In this document: piece after piece, positions 56,065 to 64,000 of the stretch
How the letters are laid out: every line of letters begins with the position of its first letter
Position numbering within the stretch: the stretch's first letter is position 1
From: Geodermatophilus amargosae
GTDB lineage: Bacteria > Actinomycetota > Actinomycetes > Mycobacteriales > Geodermatophilaceae
Assembly (NCBI RefSeq): GCF_900116515.1
Contig: NZ_FPBA01000008.1
Span: 62,001 to 126,000 of the forward strand
DNA: 64,000 bases
Direction of reading: 5' to 3'
Made by a program: the position numbers and the translations under genes
Notes under the pieces: generated by a model
What the model saw: only the letters and a program-made list of their open reading frames with translations
Databases searched by the model: none
Told to the model about the DNA's origin: nothing

Positions 56065-56358
56065 TCAGCGGTCGGCGGCGTGCGCGCCCCGACGGCCGGG
56101 CAGCTGGAGCTGGGTCTCGTCGCGCTCGGGCAGCGGCGCGTCGAGGCCGGTGCCGGAGCGCAGCTCCTCCTCGCGCAGGGCGGCGGCGGCCCGCACGTCG
56201 GCGCCGAAGTCGCCGATCGCGTCGGCGAGGTCGCGCAGCCCCTCCACCAGCGCCCCGGCGATGCCCTGCGGGGTCAGCTTCTCCGCGGCCCGGGAGAGCT
56301 TGCGGACGACGAGGGCGCCGATGGTGATGCCCATCGCCAGCCAGAACAGCCGGCGCAT
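56065..56358 (-). CDS. DUF6167-type small membrane protein
   Basis: A 97-residue protein with one N-terminal transmembrane segment (LFWLAMGITIGALVV) and an amphipathic helical region (VEGLRDLADAIGDFGADVRA). This matches the DUF6167 proteins encoded next to alaS in many Actinobacteria. Its ATG shares one base with the stop of the DUF948 gene. Function unknown; constant pairing with DUF948 and alaS is contextual only. Confidence 0.75.
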   Translation of the reverse strand: MRRLFWLAMGITIGALVVRKLSRAAEKLTPQGIAGALVEGLRDLADAIGDFGADVRAAAALREEELRSGTGLDAPLPERDETQLQLPGRRGAHAADR

Positions 56359-56783
56359 CAGGCGGCCCGCCGCGCGGCGCGGCGCGTGCGCCGGTCGGCC
56401 TTGTCACGGGCGGCGGCCTCGGCGAGGGCCTGGCCCTCCCGGCGCTTCTTGGTCGCGCTGCGGACGCCGTAGCTGAAGGCGGCGACCTTGATCAGCGGGC
56501 TGCCCACGGTGGCGGCGACGACGCTGGTCAGCGCCGCGACGTTGCTCGACACGTTGGCCGCGTTGCCGGTGATGTCGTCGACCCGCTCGAGGTTGCTGTT
56601 GACCTGGGCGATCGTCGTCTGGGCCTGACCCAGGATCGGCGCGCTCTGCTCGCGCACCTGGCGGATGGTCAGCGTCGTCTCGTCGAGCGTCCGCCCCAGC
56701 TTGAGCAGCGGGACGGCGAGCAGCACCACCAGCAGCACCAGCGCCAGGGCGGCGATCAGTCCGGCCCACTCTCCTGCGGACAC
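56358..56783 (-). CDS. DUF948 membrane protein
   Basis: A 141-residue protein with one N-terminal transmembrane helix (GLIAALALVLLVVLLAVPLL), then a long helix of DUF948 type (TLTIRQVREQSAPILGQAQT, TIAQVNSNLERVD) that resembles chemoreceptor coiled coils, and a basic C-terminal tail (KKRREGQALAEAAARDKADR). Function unknown. Lies between rarA and the DUF6167 gene in the usual actinobacterial order. Confidence 0.82.
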   Translation of the reverse strand: MSAGEWAGLIAALALVLLVVLLAVPLLKLGRTLDETTLTIRQVREQSAPILGQAQTTIAQVNSNLERVDDITGNAANVSSNVAALTSVVAATVGSPLIKVAAFSYGVRSATKKRREGQALAEAAARDKADRRTRRAARRAA

Positions 56784-56873
56784 GCGGGATCTCCTCTACC
56801 TCGTCGGCTCGTTCGTCGGCGGCCGGCGTGGTCGCACGCCCGGCGTGGCAACAGTAGTCGCGGCCCTCAGCGG

Positions 56874-58208
56874 TCAGCGGGTGCGGCGGAGGATCGCCCG
56901 GAGCTTGCCCAGCCGGGCGCCGATGCCCGCCTCGGCGCCGCGCGAGGTGGGGCGGTAGTAGTCGCGGCCGACCAGCGCGTCGGGCGGGTACTGCTGCGGC
57001 ACGATCCCCTCGGGCGCGTCGTGCGGGTACACGTAGGTCTTCCCGTGTCCCAGCTTCTTCGCGCCCGCGTAGTGCGCGTCGCGCAGGCCGGCCGGGACGG
57101 GTCCCCCGAGGCCGGCGCGGACGTCGGCCACCGACTCGCCGATGGCCACGGTGACGGCGTTGGACTTCGGCGCGGTGGCCAGGTGGACGACGGCGTGCGC
57201 CAGCGGGAAGTGGCCCTCGGGCATGCCGATGAGGGCGACGGCCTCGGCCGCGGCGACGGCGGTCTGCAGCGCGGTGGGGTCGGCCATGCCGATGTCCTCG
57301 CTGGCGGAGATGACCAGCCGCCGGGCGATGAAGCGCGGGTCCTCCCCCGCCACCACCATGCGGGCGAGGTAGTGCAGCGCGGCGTCGACGTCGCTGCCGC
57401 GGATCGACTTGATCAGCGCGCTGGCGACGTCGTAGTGCATGTCGCCCTGGCGGTCGTAGCGCACGGCGGCCTGGGCGACGGCGGTCTCGAGGGTGGGCAG
57501 GTCGACCTCGGCGGCACCGGCCGTGACGGCCGCGCCCGCACCGGACTCCAGCGCGGTCAGCGCCTTGCGGGCGTCGCCGCCGGCCACCCGGACCAGGTGC
57601 TCCTCGGCCTCGGCGCTCAGCGTCACCGCGCCGGCCAGCCCGCGCTCGTCGGTCAGCGCCCGGCGCAGCACGGCGCGGACGTCGTCGTCGCCCAGGGGCT
57701 GCAGGGCGAGGACCAGGCTGCGGGACAGCAGCGGGCTGACGACGGAGAAGAACGGGTTCTCGGTGGTGGCGGCGATCAGGCTGACGATGCGGTCCTCGAC
57801 GGCCGACAGCAGCGAGTCCTGCTGGGTCTTGGAGAACCGGTGGACCTCGTCGATGAACAGCACGGTGCGCCGGCCGGCGTAGGTGAGCTCGCGCTTGGCG
57901 CCGGAGATGACCGCGCGGACCTCCTTGACGCCGGCGTCGAGGGCGGAGAGCTGCACGAACTGCCGCCGGGTGGCCAGGGAGATGACGTGCGCCAGCGTCG
58001 TCTTGCCGGTGCCCGGCGGGCCGTAGAGGACCAGCGACATCGGCTCGTCGGCCTCGACCAGGCGGCGCAGCGGGGAGCGCGGGCCGAGCAGGTGCGTCTG
58101 GCCGACGACCTCGTCCAGCGAGCGCGGGCGCATCCGCACCGCCAGGGGCGCGCCCGGGTCGACGGCCTCGCCGCCGGGCTCCGCCGGCTCGTCGAACAGG
58201 GACGTCAC
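56874..58208 (-). CDS. rarA: Replication-associated recombination protein A (MgsA)
   Basis: AAA+ ATPase acting at stalled replication forks. 444 residues: Walker [18 protein letters not shown], Walker [18 protein letters not shown], sensor 1 [11 protein letters not shown], arginine finger region [10 protein letters not shown], and the C-terminal tetramerisation domain ([39 protein letters not shown]). GTG start at 58208, only a few bases from the divergent aldo/keto reductase. Confidence 0.95.
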   Translation of the reverse strand: MTSLFDEPAEPGGEAVDPGAPLAVRMRPRSLDEVVGQTHLLGPRSPLRRLVEADEPMSLVLYGPPGTGKTTLAHVISLATRRQFVQLSALDAGVKEVRAVISGAKRELTYAGRRTVLFIDEVHRFSKTQQDSLLSAVEDRIVSLIAATTENPFFSVVSPLLSRSLVLALQPLGDDDVRAVLRRALTDERGLAGAVTLSAEAEEHLVRVAGGDARKALTALESGAGAAVTAGAAEVDLPTLETAVAQAAVRYDRQGDMHYDVASALIKSIRGSDVDAALHYLARMVVAGEDPRFIARRLVISASEDIGMADPTALQTAVAAAEAVALIGMPEGHFPLAHAVVHLATAPKSNAVTVAIGESVADVRAGLGGPVPAGLRDAHYAGAKKLGHGKTYVYPHDAPEGIVPQQYPPDALVGRDYYRPTSRGAEAGIGARLGKLRAILRRTR

Positions 58209-58243
58209 GCGTGACGACGCTACCCGCGGGGCACGACAGCCCC

Positions 58244-59095
58244 GTGCAGCAACGACGCATCGGCGACCGTCCCGTCAGCGCCATCGGGCTCGGGGCGATG
58301 CCCCTGTCGACCAAGACCGAGCGCCCCTCCCGCGAGGAGGCGGTCGCCGTCGTCCACGCCGCGCTCGACGCCGGCGTGACGCTGGTCGACACCGCCGACG
58401 CCTACGCCCGCGACGAGGCGGAGTTCGGGCACAACGAGTCGCTGGTGGCCGCGGCGCTGGCCTCCTACGGCGCCACCGACGTGCTCGTGGCCACGAAGGG
58501 CGGGCACACCCGCCAGGGCAGCGACTGGCTGCTCGACGGGTCGCCGGGGTACCTGCGGCAGGCGTGCGAGGCGTCCCTGCGGCGGCTCGGCGTCGACGCG
58601 ATCGGGCTGTACCAGTTCCACCGGCCCGACCCGGACACGCCGTGGGAGGACTCGATGGGCGCGCTCCGGCAGCTCGCCGACGACGGCCTGGTGCAGATGG
58701 TGGGCATCTCCAACGCCGACGTCGCACAGATCGACGTCGCCCGCTCCATCGTGGGCCCGGCGCTGGTGAGCGTGCAGAACCAGTTCTCTCCGGGCTGGCG
58801 GTTCTCCGCCGACGAGGTGGCGCACTGCGCCGCGCACGGGCTGGCCTTCCTGCCGTGGAGCCCCTTCGGCGGCGTGACCGCGGCGGGCTCCCTGTCGGCG
58901 ACGGCGCCGGCGTTCGCCGAGGTGGCCGGCGAGCTGGGCGTGTCGGTGTACCAGGTGACGCTGGCCTGGCACCTCGCGCAGTCCGACGTCGTGGTGCCCA
59001 TCCCGGGGGCGTCGCGAGCGGCGACCATCCAGGACTCCGCGGCCGCGGCCGACCTGCAGCTGACGCCGGAGCAGCTGGCCCGCCTGGACGCCTGA
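58244..59095 (+). CDS. Aldo/keto reductase
   Basis: NADPH-dependent oxidoreductase of the AKR superfamily, TIM-barrel. With GTG 58244 it is 283 residues starting [20 protein letters not shown], the normal family start; a longer form from GTG 58211 (294 residues) is possible. Seen: the catalytic Asp/Tyr in [17 protein letters not shown], Lys in [14 protein letters not shown], His in [13 protein letters not shown], and the C-terminal [18 protein letters not shown] cofactor loop. Divergent from rarA; substrate unknown. Confidence 0.9.
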   Translation: MQQRRIGDRPVSAIGLGAMPLSTKTERPSREEAVAVVHAALDAGVTLVDTADAYARDEAEFGHNESLVAAALASYGATDVLVATKGGHTRQGSDWLLDGSPGYLRQACEASLRRLGVDAIGLYQFHRPDPDTPWEDSMGALRQLADDGLVQMVGISNADVAQIDVARSIVGPALVSVQNQFSPGWRFSADEVAHCAAHGLAFLPWSPFGGVTAAGSLSATAPAFAEVAGELGVSVYQVTLAWHLAQSDVVVPIPGASRAATIQDSAAAADLQLTPEQLARLDA

Positions 59096-59096
59096 G

Positions 59097-60059
59097 GCGC
59101 CGCGCACGCTCGCCGCGTCGATCGTCGTCTCGTTGCCGCTCGCTCCGACGTGTCCGCGCGCGTCGGCGGCGACGTCTCGATGGTCGACCCGCCGGCGCCC
59201 ACCCCCGGCGGAGCAGCGCCCGCCGCGTCCGCTCGACCACGACGGCGGGACCGGTCCGGTGCCGTCCGGCGAAGCGCAGCACCAGCCATCCGCCGGCGGC
59301 CATCGGCGAGTAGCGGTCGACGTCGCGGCCGAACGGCACCGTCTCGGCGTGCTGACGACCCTCGTACTCGATCGCCGGCCGGTGCTCCGCGTACCCCAGG
59401 TCCGCGTGCGCCACGACCTGTCCCCGGCGGTCGAGGACGGGGACCTGCACCTGCGGGTCCGGCAGGTCGCTGGTGGTGAGCCAGAACCGCAGCAGGCTCT
59501 CCGGCCGGGACATCGCGCCGGGCGAGAGCAGCGCGGCGCAGTGCCGCGCACGCACCACCCCGCGCACCCGTCCGGCGCGATCGAGGCGCCGCGCCAGGGA
59601 GGCGGTGTCGAGCCGGCCGGTGCGCAGCAGGGCGTCACCGACGGCGACGAGCTCGGCCGGAGGCAGCCGCCGCGCCCGGTCGAGGAAGGTCTGGGCACCG
59701 GAGGTGACGCGCAGTCCCGCCGCCTCGACCACGTCCTCGGAGCGCAGGTCCCGCACGTGCACGGCCAGCCCCCGCCGCTGCGGCAGCACCGGTCGCGGGC
59801 GCAGCACCACCTCGACCTCAGGTGGAGGGTCAGCCCGCACGCCGAACAGGGCCGCCGCGGTTCCCAGGCCGAAGGCCGCGTCGGGTGGAAGCAGCCGGGT
59901 CCAGGCCCGGCAGCGCGCGGCGAGGCCGTCCTCCGCGGCGGCCGGGACGTACAGGCCGCGCGCGAGGCGGCGCCCGTCCGCCATCACCTGGCGGCGGCGC
60001 GCTCCGGCTGTCCGGGCCTCGGTCCAGGTGTGGACCAGCAGCAGTTCGACGTCGTCCAT
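59097..60059 (-). CDS. AbiEi-like / DUF559-type protein, 3' end unresolved
   Basis: From ATG 60059 the protein begins DDVELLLVHTWTEARTAGAR. It has a winged-helix/AbiEi-like region (GLGTAAALFGVRADPPPEVE) and an endonuclease-like C-terminal region (LGYAEHRPAIEYEGRQHAE, GGWLVLRFAGRH, RTRRALLRRGW). This architecture is common in Actinobacteria as solitary AbiEi/DUF559 proteins. The domain ends near 59190, but no stop follows; the frame stays open to 58275, antisense to the aldo/keto reductase. The end given is where that gene begins; a lost stop or indel is likely. Confidence 0.6.
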
Positions 60060-60162
60060 GCGGCGACCGTGCTGGCGCGACGGCTCGACGACGGCGTGCC
60101 GCGGGCACCTGTGGACGCCCGCGCGGCTGTGGAGACGACGGCCCTGCGGTCGTGCGGGGCAC

Positions 60163-61254
60163 TCAGCGGCCCAGCACCTCGCGCAGGGCGGCCAGTACCA
60201 GAGCCACCTTGTCGGGGGCGGCGTTGGGGCCCATCAGCCCGATCCGCCAGACGGTGGCCGCGTAGGCGCCGACGCCACCGCCGATCTCCAGGTCGTAGCG
60301 CTCGAGCAGTTCCTTGCGCACCGCGGCCGAGTCCACGCCCTCGGGCACCCGCACGGTGGTCAGCTCCGGCAGCCGGTGCCCCTCGGCGGCGAACAGCTCC
60401 AGGCCCATCGCCTGCAGGCCCTCGTGCAGCAGCCGGCCGGCCTCGGCGTGCCGGGCGTGCACCGCGTCGAGGCCCTCGTCGAGGACCCGGCCGAGCCCGG
60501 CGTGCAGCGACACGACCATCCCGGTCGGCGCGGTGTGGTGGTAGGTGCGGCCACCCGACCCGGCCGCCTCCCCGGCGTAGCCGCCGAGCATGCCGAGGTC
60601 GAGGTACCAGCTGCGCGGCTTCTCGATCCGCCGCTCCCAGGCGCGGTCGGAGATGGTGAACGGCGCCAGCCCCGGCGCGACGCCCAGGCACTTCTGCGAG
60701 CCGGAGTACGCGAGGTCGACGCCCCAGTCGTCCAGCCGCACCGGGATGCCGCCCAGAGAGGTCACGCAGTCGGCCAGCAGCAGCGCGTCGCCCTTCCCGG
60801 CCGCCAGGGGCTCGAGGTCCGACAGCACTCCGGTCGAGGTCTCCGCGTGGACGGCGGCGATCAGCTTCGCAGACGGGTGCGCGGCCAGCACGCGCTCGGC
60901 GTCCACGGGCGTGCCCCAGTCGTGGTCCACCCGCACCACCTCGGCACCGCAGCGCGACGCGACGTCGACCATCCGCTCGCCGAACAGGCCGTTGACCGCC
61001 ACGACGACGACGTCGCCCGGGCCCACGGTGTTGACGAACGCCGCCTCCATGCCCGCCGACCCGGTGGCCGACAGCGGCAGCGTGCGCCGGTTGGCGGTGC
61101 CGAACACCGTGCGCAGCCGCTCGGAGGTCTCGTCGAGGATGCCGAGGAACACCGGGTCGAGGTGCCCGAGCAGCGGCTGCCCGAGGGCGACCGTGGCCTC
61201 CGGATAGGGGTTGGAGGGTCCGGGTCCGAGCAGGGTACGGGCGCGCAGCGGCAT
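60163..61254 (-). CDS. Class V aminotransferase (alanine-glyoxylate/serine-pyruvate type)
   Basis: PLP-dependent enzyme of 363 residues. Seen: the start LLGPGPSNPYPEA, SATGSAGMEAAFVNTVGPGD (cofactor phosphate region), ADCVTSLGGIPVRLDDWGVD (Asp to PLP nitrogen) and the Schiff-base Lys in YSGSQKCLGVAPGLAP; YHHTAPTGMV follows. Family members transfer amino groups from alanine or serine to glyoxylate; phosphoserine aminotransferase is a more distant possibility. ATG 61254 is preceded by AGGGTG; GTG 61263 is an alternative. Confidence 0.9.
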   Translation of the reverse strand: MPLRARTLLGPGPSNPYPEATVALGQPLLGHLDPVFLGILDETSERLRTVFGTANRRTLPLSATGSAGMEAAFVNTVGPGDVVVVAVNGLFGERMVDVASRCGAEVVRVDHDWGTPVDAERVLAAHPSAKLIAAVHAETSTGVLSDLEPLAAGKGDALLLADCVTSLGGIPVRLDDWGVDLAYSGSQKCLGVAPGLAPFTISDRAWERRIEKPRSWYLDLGMLGGYAGEAAGSGGRTYHHTAPTGMVVSLHAGLGRVLDEGLDAVHARHAEAGRLLHEGLQAMGLELFAAEGHRLPELTTVRVPEGVDSAAVRKELLERYDLEIGGGVGAYAATVWRIGLMGPNAAPDKVALVLAALREVLGR

Positions 61255-61264
61255 GCGCCGCACC

Positions 61265-62590
61265 CTAGGACCGGCCCCGGCTCACCGCTCCCCCGGCACC
61301 CCACGGGTCGGCCTCCGCGCGCGGCACCGGCCCGCCCTCCCGGACCAGCCGTTCCAGGAGGTCGACGGCGGCCGCGGTGCCGCCGTGCCGGGCGAGCGAC
61401 GCGGCGACGGCGGCCGCCCGCTCGCGGTAGGTGAGGCCGGCGAGCACCTCGGCGACGGCCTCGGCCACCTGGCGCGGCGAGGGCCGCCCGGTCCGCAGGT
61501 CGACGCCGGCCCCGGAGCCGGCCACCCGGCGGGCGATCTCGGGCTTGTCCAGCGTGCCGCCGGCCACCACCAGCGGCACGCCCGCCCCCAGCGCGGCCAG
61601 CACCCCGCCCCACCCGCCGTTGGTGACCACCACCGAGGTCCGCGGCAGCAGCACGTCGTAGGGCAGGAACTCCGCCTGCCGGGCGTTCGCGGGCACGGCG
61701 TCGGCCGGCAGGGGACCGGACCCGGTCGCCGCCGCCACGACGACGTCGGCGTCGGCCAGGCCGCGCAGCGCCGGGAGCAGCAGGTCGCTCGGGTCGACGT
61801 CGTAGGTGCCCTGGGTGACGTGCACCAGCGGGCGGCCGGTGCCCACCAGCTCCGGCCACCACGGCGGCGGCTGGCGACCGGCCGGCGGCGGCGCGAGCTG
61901 GCCGACGAAGTGCACCTGCGGCGGCAGGTCGCGGCGCGGGTGCTCCAGCTCCGGGACGCCGTGCGCGAGGACCAGCTGCGGTGACGCGAACGCCTCCAGC
62001 GCCGAGGACCGCGCGGCCGGCAGGTCGACCTCGGCCCGGACCGAGGTCAGGACGGCGTCCATCCGGCGCACGAGCGTGCGCGCCACCAGGGCGCGCAGCG
62101 CGGCGTCGCGCGCCCGCCCCAGCGGGGTCCGCGCCGGCAGCAGCCCCGTCCCGAACGGCGGTAGGTCCTCCGACGGCATCGACAGCGGGACCAGCGACAC
62201 CGACGCCCACGGGGTCCCCCGCCGCTCGGCGACCAGGCTGCAGCCGATCGCCAGCTGGTCGCTGACCAGCAGGTCCACCGGCCCGGCGGCCTCGATGTCG
62301 CGGGCCTGCCCGGCGCCGGTGCGCAGGAACACGTGCTCCAGGTTGGTCGCCACCGCCCGCATGCCCCGGCCGTCCCCCACCTGCGGGAAGGTGGCGCGCA
62401 GGTCGGCGTCGTCGAAGTCGGGAGCCCGTTCCCAGGGCTGCCACGACGCACCGACGGCGGTGAACCGGTCGGCGTACCGGCGGCCGGTGTAGGCCACCAC
62501 CTCGTGGCCGCGGCCGGTCAGCTCGCGGGCCAGCGCGGCCATGGGGGCGGCGTGGCCGGCGAAGGGCATGGCCGCGACCAGGACGCGCAT
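61265..62590 (-). CDS. MGT-family glycosyltransferase (GT1, GT-B fold)
   Basis: A 441-residue UDP-glycosyltransferase of the kind that decorates macrolides or other natural products. The N-terminal acceptor domain begins VLVAAMPFAGHAAPMAALAR. The C-terminal donor domain has HVTQGTYDVDPSDLL and FLPYDVLLPRTSVVVTNGGW with GVLAALGAGVPLVV, close to the PSPG-like motif of GT1 enzymes. ATG with GGAGGT upstream. No natural-product cluster surrounds it, so the acceptor is unknown. Stop 10 nt before the aminotransferase start. Confidence 0.88.
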   Translation of the reverse strand: MRVLVAAMPFAGHAAPMAALARELTGRGHEVVAYTGRRYADRFTAVGASWQPWERAPDFDDADLRATFPQVGDGRGMRAVATNLEHVFLRTGAGQARDIEAAGPVDLLVSDQLAIGCSLVAERRGTPWASVSLVPLSMPSEDLPPFGTGLLPARTPLGRARDAALRALVARTLVRRMDAVLTSVRAEVDLPAARSSALEAFASPQLVLAHGVPELEHPRRDLPPQVHFVGQLAPPPAGRQPPPWWPELVGTGRPLVHVTQGTYDVDPSDLLLPALRGLADADVVVAAATGSGPLPADAVPANARQAEFLPYDVLLPRTSVVVTNGGWGGVLAALGAGVPLVVAGGTLDKPEIARRVAGSGAGVDLRTGRPSPRQVAEAVAEVLAGLTYRERAAAVAASLARHGGTAAAVDLLERLVREGGPVPRAEADPWGAGGAVSRGRS

Positions 62591-62710
62591 GGCAGACCTC
62601 CGTCCGTGCGAGCCGCAGTCTGCCGCCCCGGACGGACCGGTCGCCAGGCCCGGCGAGGACGGGCCGATGAGCACCGGCCCGGGGCCCCGCGCCGCGACGA
62701 GGCCGCGGCG

Positions 62711-63137
62711 ATGTGGCGGGAGTACGCCGCCACGCTCCCGCCGGGCAGGCCCGCGACATCGAGGCCGCCGGCTCGCCGACGAGCTGATCGCCCTCGTGCT
62801 CGCCGGCACCGAGCGGGCCACCGCCGGCCTGGTCGCCGACTGCGCGGGAGGCCGAGCCGCTCCCCCGCATCGGCGGGCACTGGATCGCCTGCGACGGCGA
62901 CGGCCGCCCCCGCGCGGTCCTGCGCTCCACCGAGCTGCGGGTGGGCCGCCTCGACAGCGTCGACGGCGCCCTCGCCTGGGACGAGGGCGAGGGCGACCGC
63001 ACCCGGGCGGACTGGCTCGCCGGCCACCTGCGCTACTCCACCCGCACGCTGGCCGCCCGCGGGGAGCGGTGGGACGACGACCTCGAGGTGGTCTTCGAGC
63101 GCTTCCGGGTCGTCCGGCCACGGGAGGTGGCCGACTG
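62711..63137 (+). pseudogene. ASCH-domain protein, multiple frameshifts
   Basis: Pieces of an ASCH (RNA-binding-like) protein are spread over three frames: MWREYAATLPPGRP (from 62711), RDIEAAGS (62752-62775), DELIALVLAGTERATAGLVA with DCA (62778-62846), then EAEPLPRIGGHWIACDGDGR through RVGRLDSVDGALAWDEGEGD and [19 protein letters not shown] (62848-63137). At least three indels are needed to join them. The expected TAG right after VADWA is out of frame. A non-functional relic; it converges on aspS. Confidence 0.75.
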
Positions 63138-63139
63138 GG

Positions 63140-64000
63140 CTAGGCCGTCGGGTCGGTCGGCCCCGGGGCGCCGGGCGGGCCAGGCAGCGCCGGCTCCTCG
63201 GCGACGACGTCGATGCCGGCCTCCTTGCGCTGCGCGTCGCTGATCGGCGTCGGTGCGCCGGTCAGCGGGTCGTAGCCGGCACCGGTCTTCGGGAAGGCGA
63301 TGACCTCGCGGATCGAGTCGACGCCGGCCAGCAGCGCGGTCAGCCGGTCCCAGCCCAGCGCCGCGCCGGCGTGCGGCGGCGGGCCGTAGGCGAAGGCCTC
63401 GAGGAAGAACCCGAACCGCTCGCGGGCCTCCTCGCGCGACATCCCGAGGGTCTCGAACACCCGCTCCTGCAGGTCCGGGTCGGCGATCCGGACCGAGCCG
63501 CTGGCCAGCTCGTTGCCGTTGACGACCAGGTCGTAGGCGTCGGAGAGCGCGTTGGCCTTGTCGTCGGCGAACCCCTCCCGCCACTCCGGTGTGGGCGAGG
63601 TGAACGGGTGGTGCATGAAGGTCCAGTCGCCGTCCTCGGTCTCCTCGAACATCGGGAAGTCGACGACGAACAGGAACGACCAGCTGCCCGGCTCGATGAG
63701 CTCCAGCCGCTTGGCGATCTCGTTGCGGGCGGCACCGAGCAGCTCCTGCGAGGAGCGGCGCGGGCCGGCGGCGAAGAAGACGCAGTCCCCCGGCGCGGCG
63801 CCGACGGCCTCCACCAGCCCGGCGCGCTCGGCGTCGGAGACGTTCTTGGCCACCGGGCCGCCGAGCGTGCCGTCCTCGGCGATCGTCACGTAGGCCAGGC
63901 CGCGGTATCCCCGGGAGCGGGCCCAGTCCTGCCAGGCGTCGAACGCCCGCCGCGGCTGCGACCCGCCGCCGGGCATGACCACCGCGCCCACGTAGGGCGC
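63140..64000 (-). CDS. aspS: Aspartyl-tRNA synthetase, C-terminal part (5' end outside window)
   Basis: The last 286 residues of AspRS. Visible are most of the bacterial GAD insertion domain ([20 protein letters not shown]) and the rest of the class II catalytic core: [41 protein letters not shown] and motif 3 [20 protein letters not shown], then EVIAFPKT. A proline-rich 30-residue tail closes the protein. The start lies beyond position 64000. Whether it is the discriminating or non-discriminating form cannot be told from this part. Confidence 0.96.
   Translation of the reverse strand, partial: APYVGAVVMPGGGSQPRRAFDAWQDWARSRGYRGLAYVTIAEDGTLGGPVAKNVSDAERAGLVEAVGAAPGDCVFFAAGPRRSSQELLGAARNEIAKRLELIEPGSWSFLFVVDFPMFEETEDGDWTFMHHPFTSPTPEWREGFADDKANALSDAYDLVVNGNELASGSVRIADPDLQERVFETLGMSREEARERFGFFLEAFAYGPPPHAGAALGWDRLTALLAGVDSIREVIAFPKTGAGYDPLTGAPTPISDAQRKEAGIDVVAEEPALPGPPGAPGPTDPTA

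Noticed and set aside
59096..59125. GCACGCTCGC after the aldo/keto reductase as a fourth 3'-hairpin repeat
   Set aside because: Only about ten bases match and no outer stem pairs.

Overview
The window is very GC-rich, coding-dense actinobacterial chromosome. The gene set points to the Geodermatophilaceae/Frankia side of the phylum (Blastococcus, Geodermatophilus or Modestobacter-like). Evidence for this is a BldD with an intact c-di-GMP motif, an actinobacterial integration host factor (mIHF), a PriA with degenerate helicase motifs, a DUF6167/DUF948 pair beside alaS, and heavy use of GTG starts. The family-level assignment is inference; no rRNA or tRNA gene was seen.

Left part (1-16,200) is accessory chromosome with short, mostly single genes on both strands. 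It holds a secreted ExeM/NucH-type nuclease (cut by the window edge), two small unknown ORFs behind a LexA-type SOS box, MFS and EamA transporters, a DUF998 membrane protein with a histidine/aspartate tandem repeat, oxidoreductases, and an XRE-domain/MurA fusion preceded by a strong palindrome. A TetR/SDR divergent pair and a PucR regulator next to a DUF2877 (AllH-like) gene follow. Several genes here are broken: a flavin-oxidase-like gene (one lost C), an adenosine deaminase 5' remnant, and further on an SRPBCC gene with an in-frame TGA.

The middle and right part (16,350-58,200) is almost one continuous minus-strand block of core genes. From right to left: rarA, DUF948, DUF6167, alaS, ruvX, mltG, aroE, a prepilin peptidase, aroC, aroK, aroB, aroQ, pepP, efp, nusB. 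Next is plus-strand bldD with a small putative DNA-damage gene behind it. The minus-strand run resumes with pyrR-pyrB-pyrC-carA-carB-pyrD-pyrF, then mihF, gmk, rpoZ, coaBC, metK, priA, def, fmt, rsmB, and, after an accessory interruption, rpe-ribD-ribE-ribBA-ribH-hisE-hisG. Most neighbours overlap by 4 nt (GTGA/ATGA), so translational coupling is likely throughout. The block supplies pyrimidines, chorismate, riboflavin/FMN, coenzyme A, SAM and part of histidine synthesis together with translation factors.

The right end (58,200-64,000) returns to mixed genes: an aldo/keto reductase, an AbiEi-like/DUF559-type ORF without a nearby stop, an aminotransferase, an MGT-type glycosyltransferase, a multiply frameshifted ASCH-domain pseudogene, and the 3' part of aspS.

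Regulatory structure visible by eye includes a PyrR-binding hairpin over the pyrR ribosome-binding region, a BldD box upstream of bldD, and a RecA-NDp/PafBC-type promoter before a 49-codon ORF. There is also a seven-copy 14-bp minisatellite running into the nusB stop codon, and a family of three related hairpins placed directly after the stop codons of hisG, metK and rpoZ.
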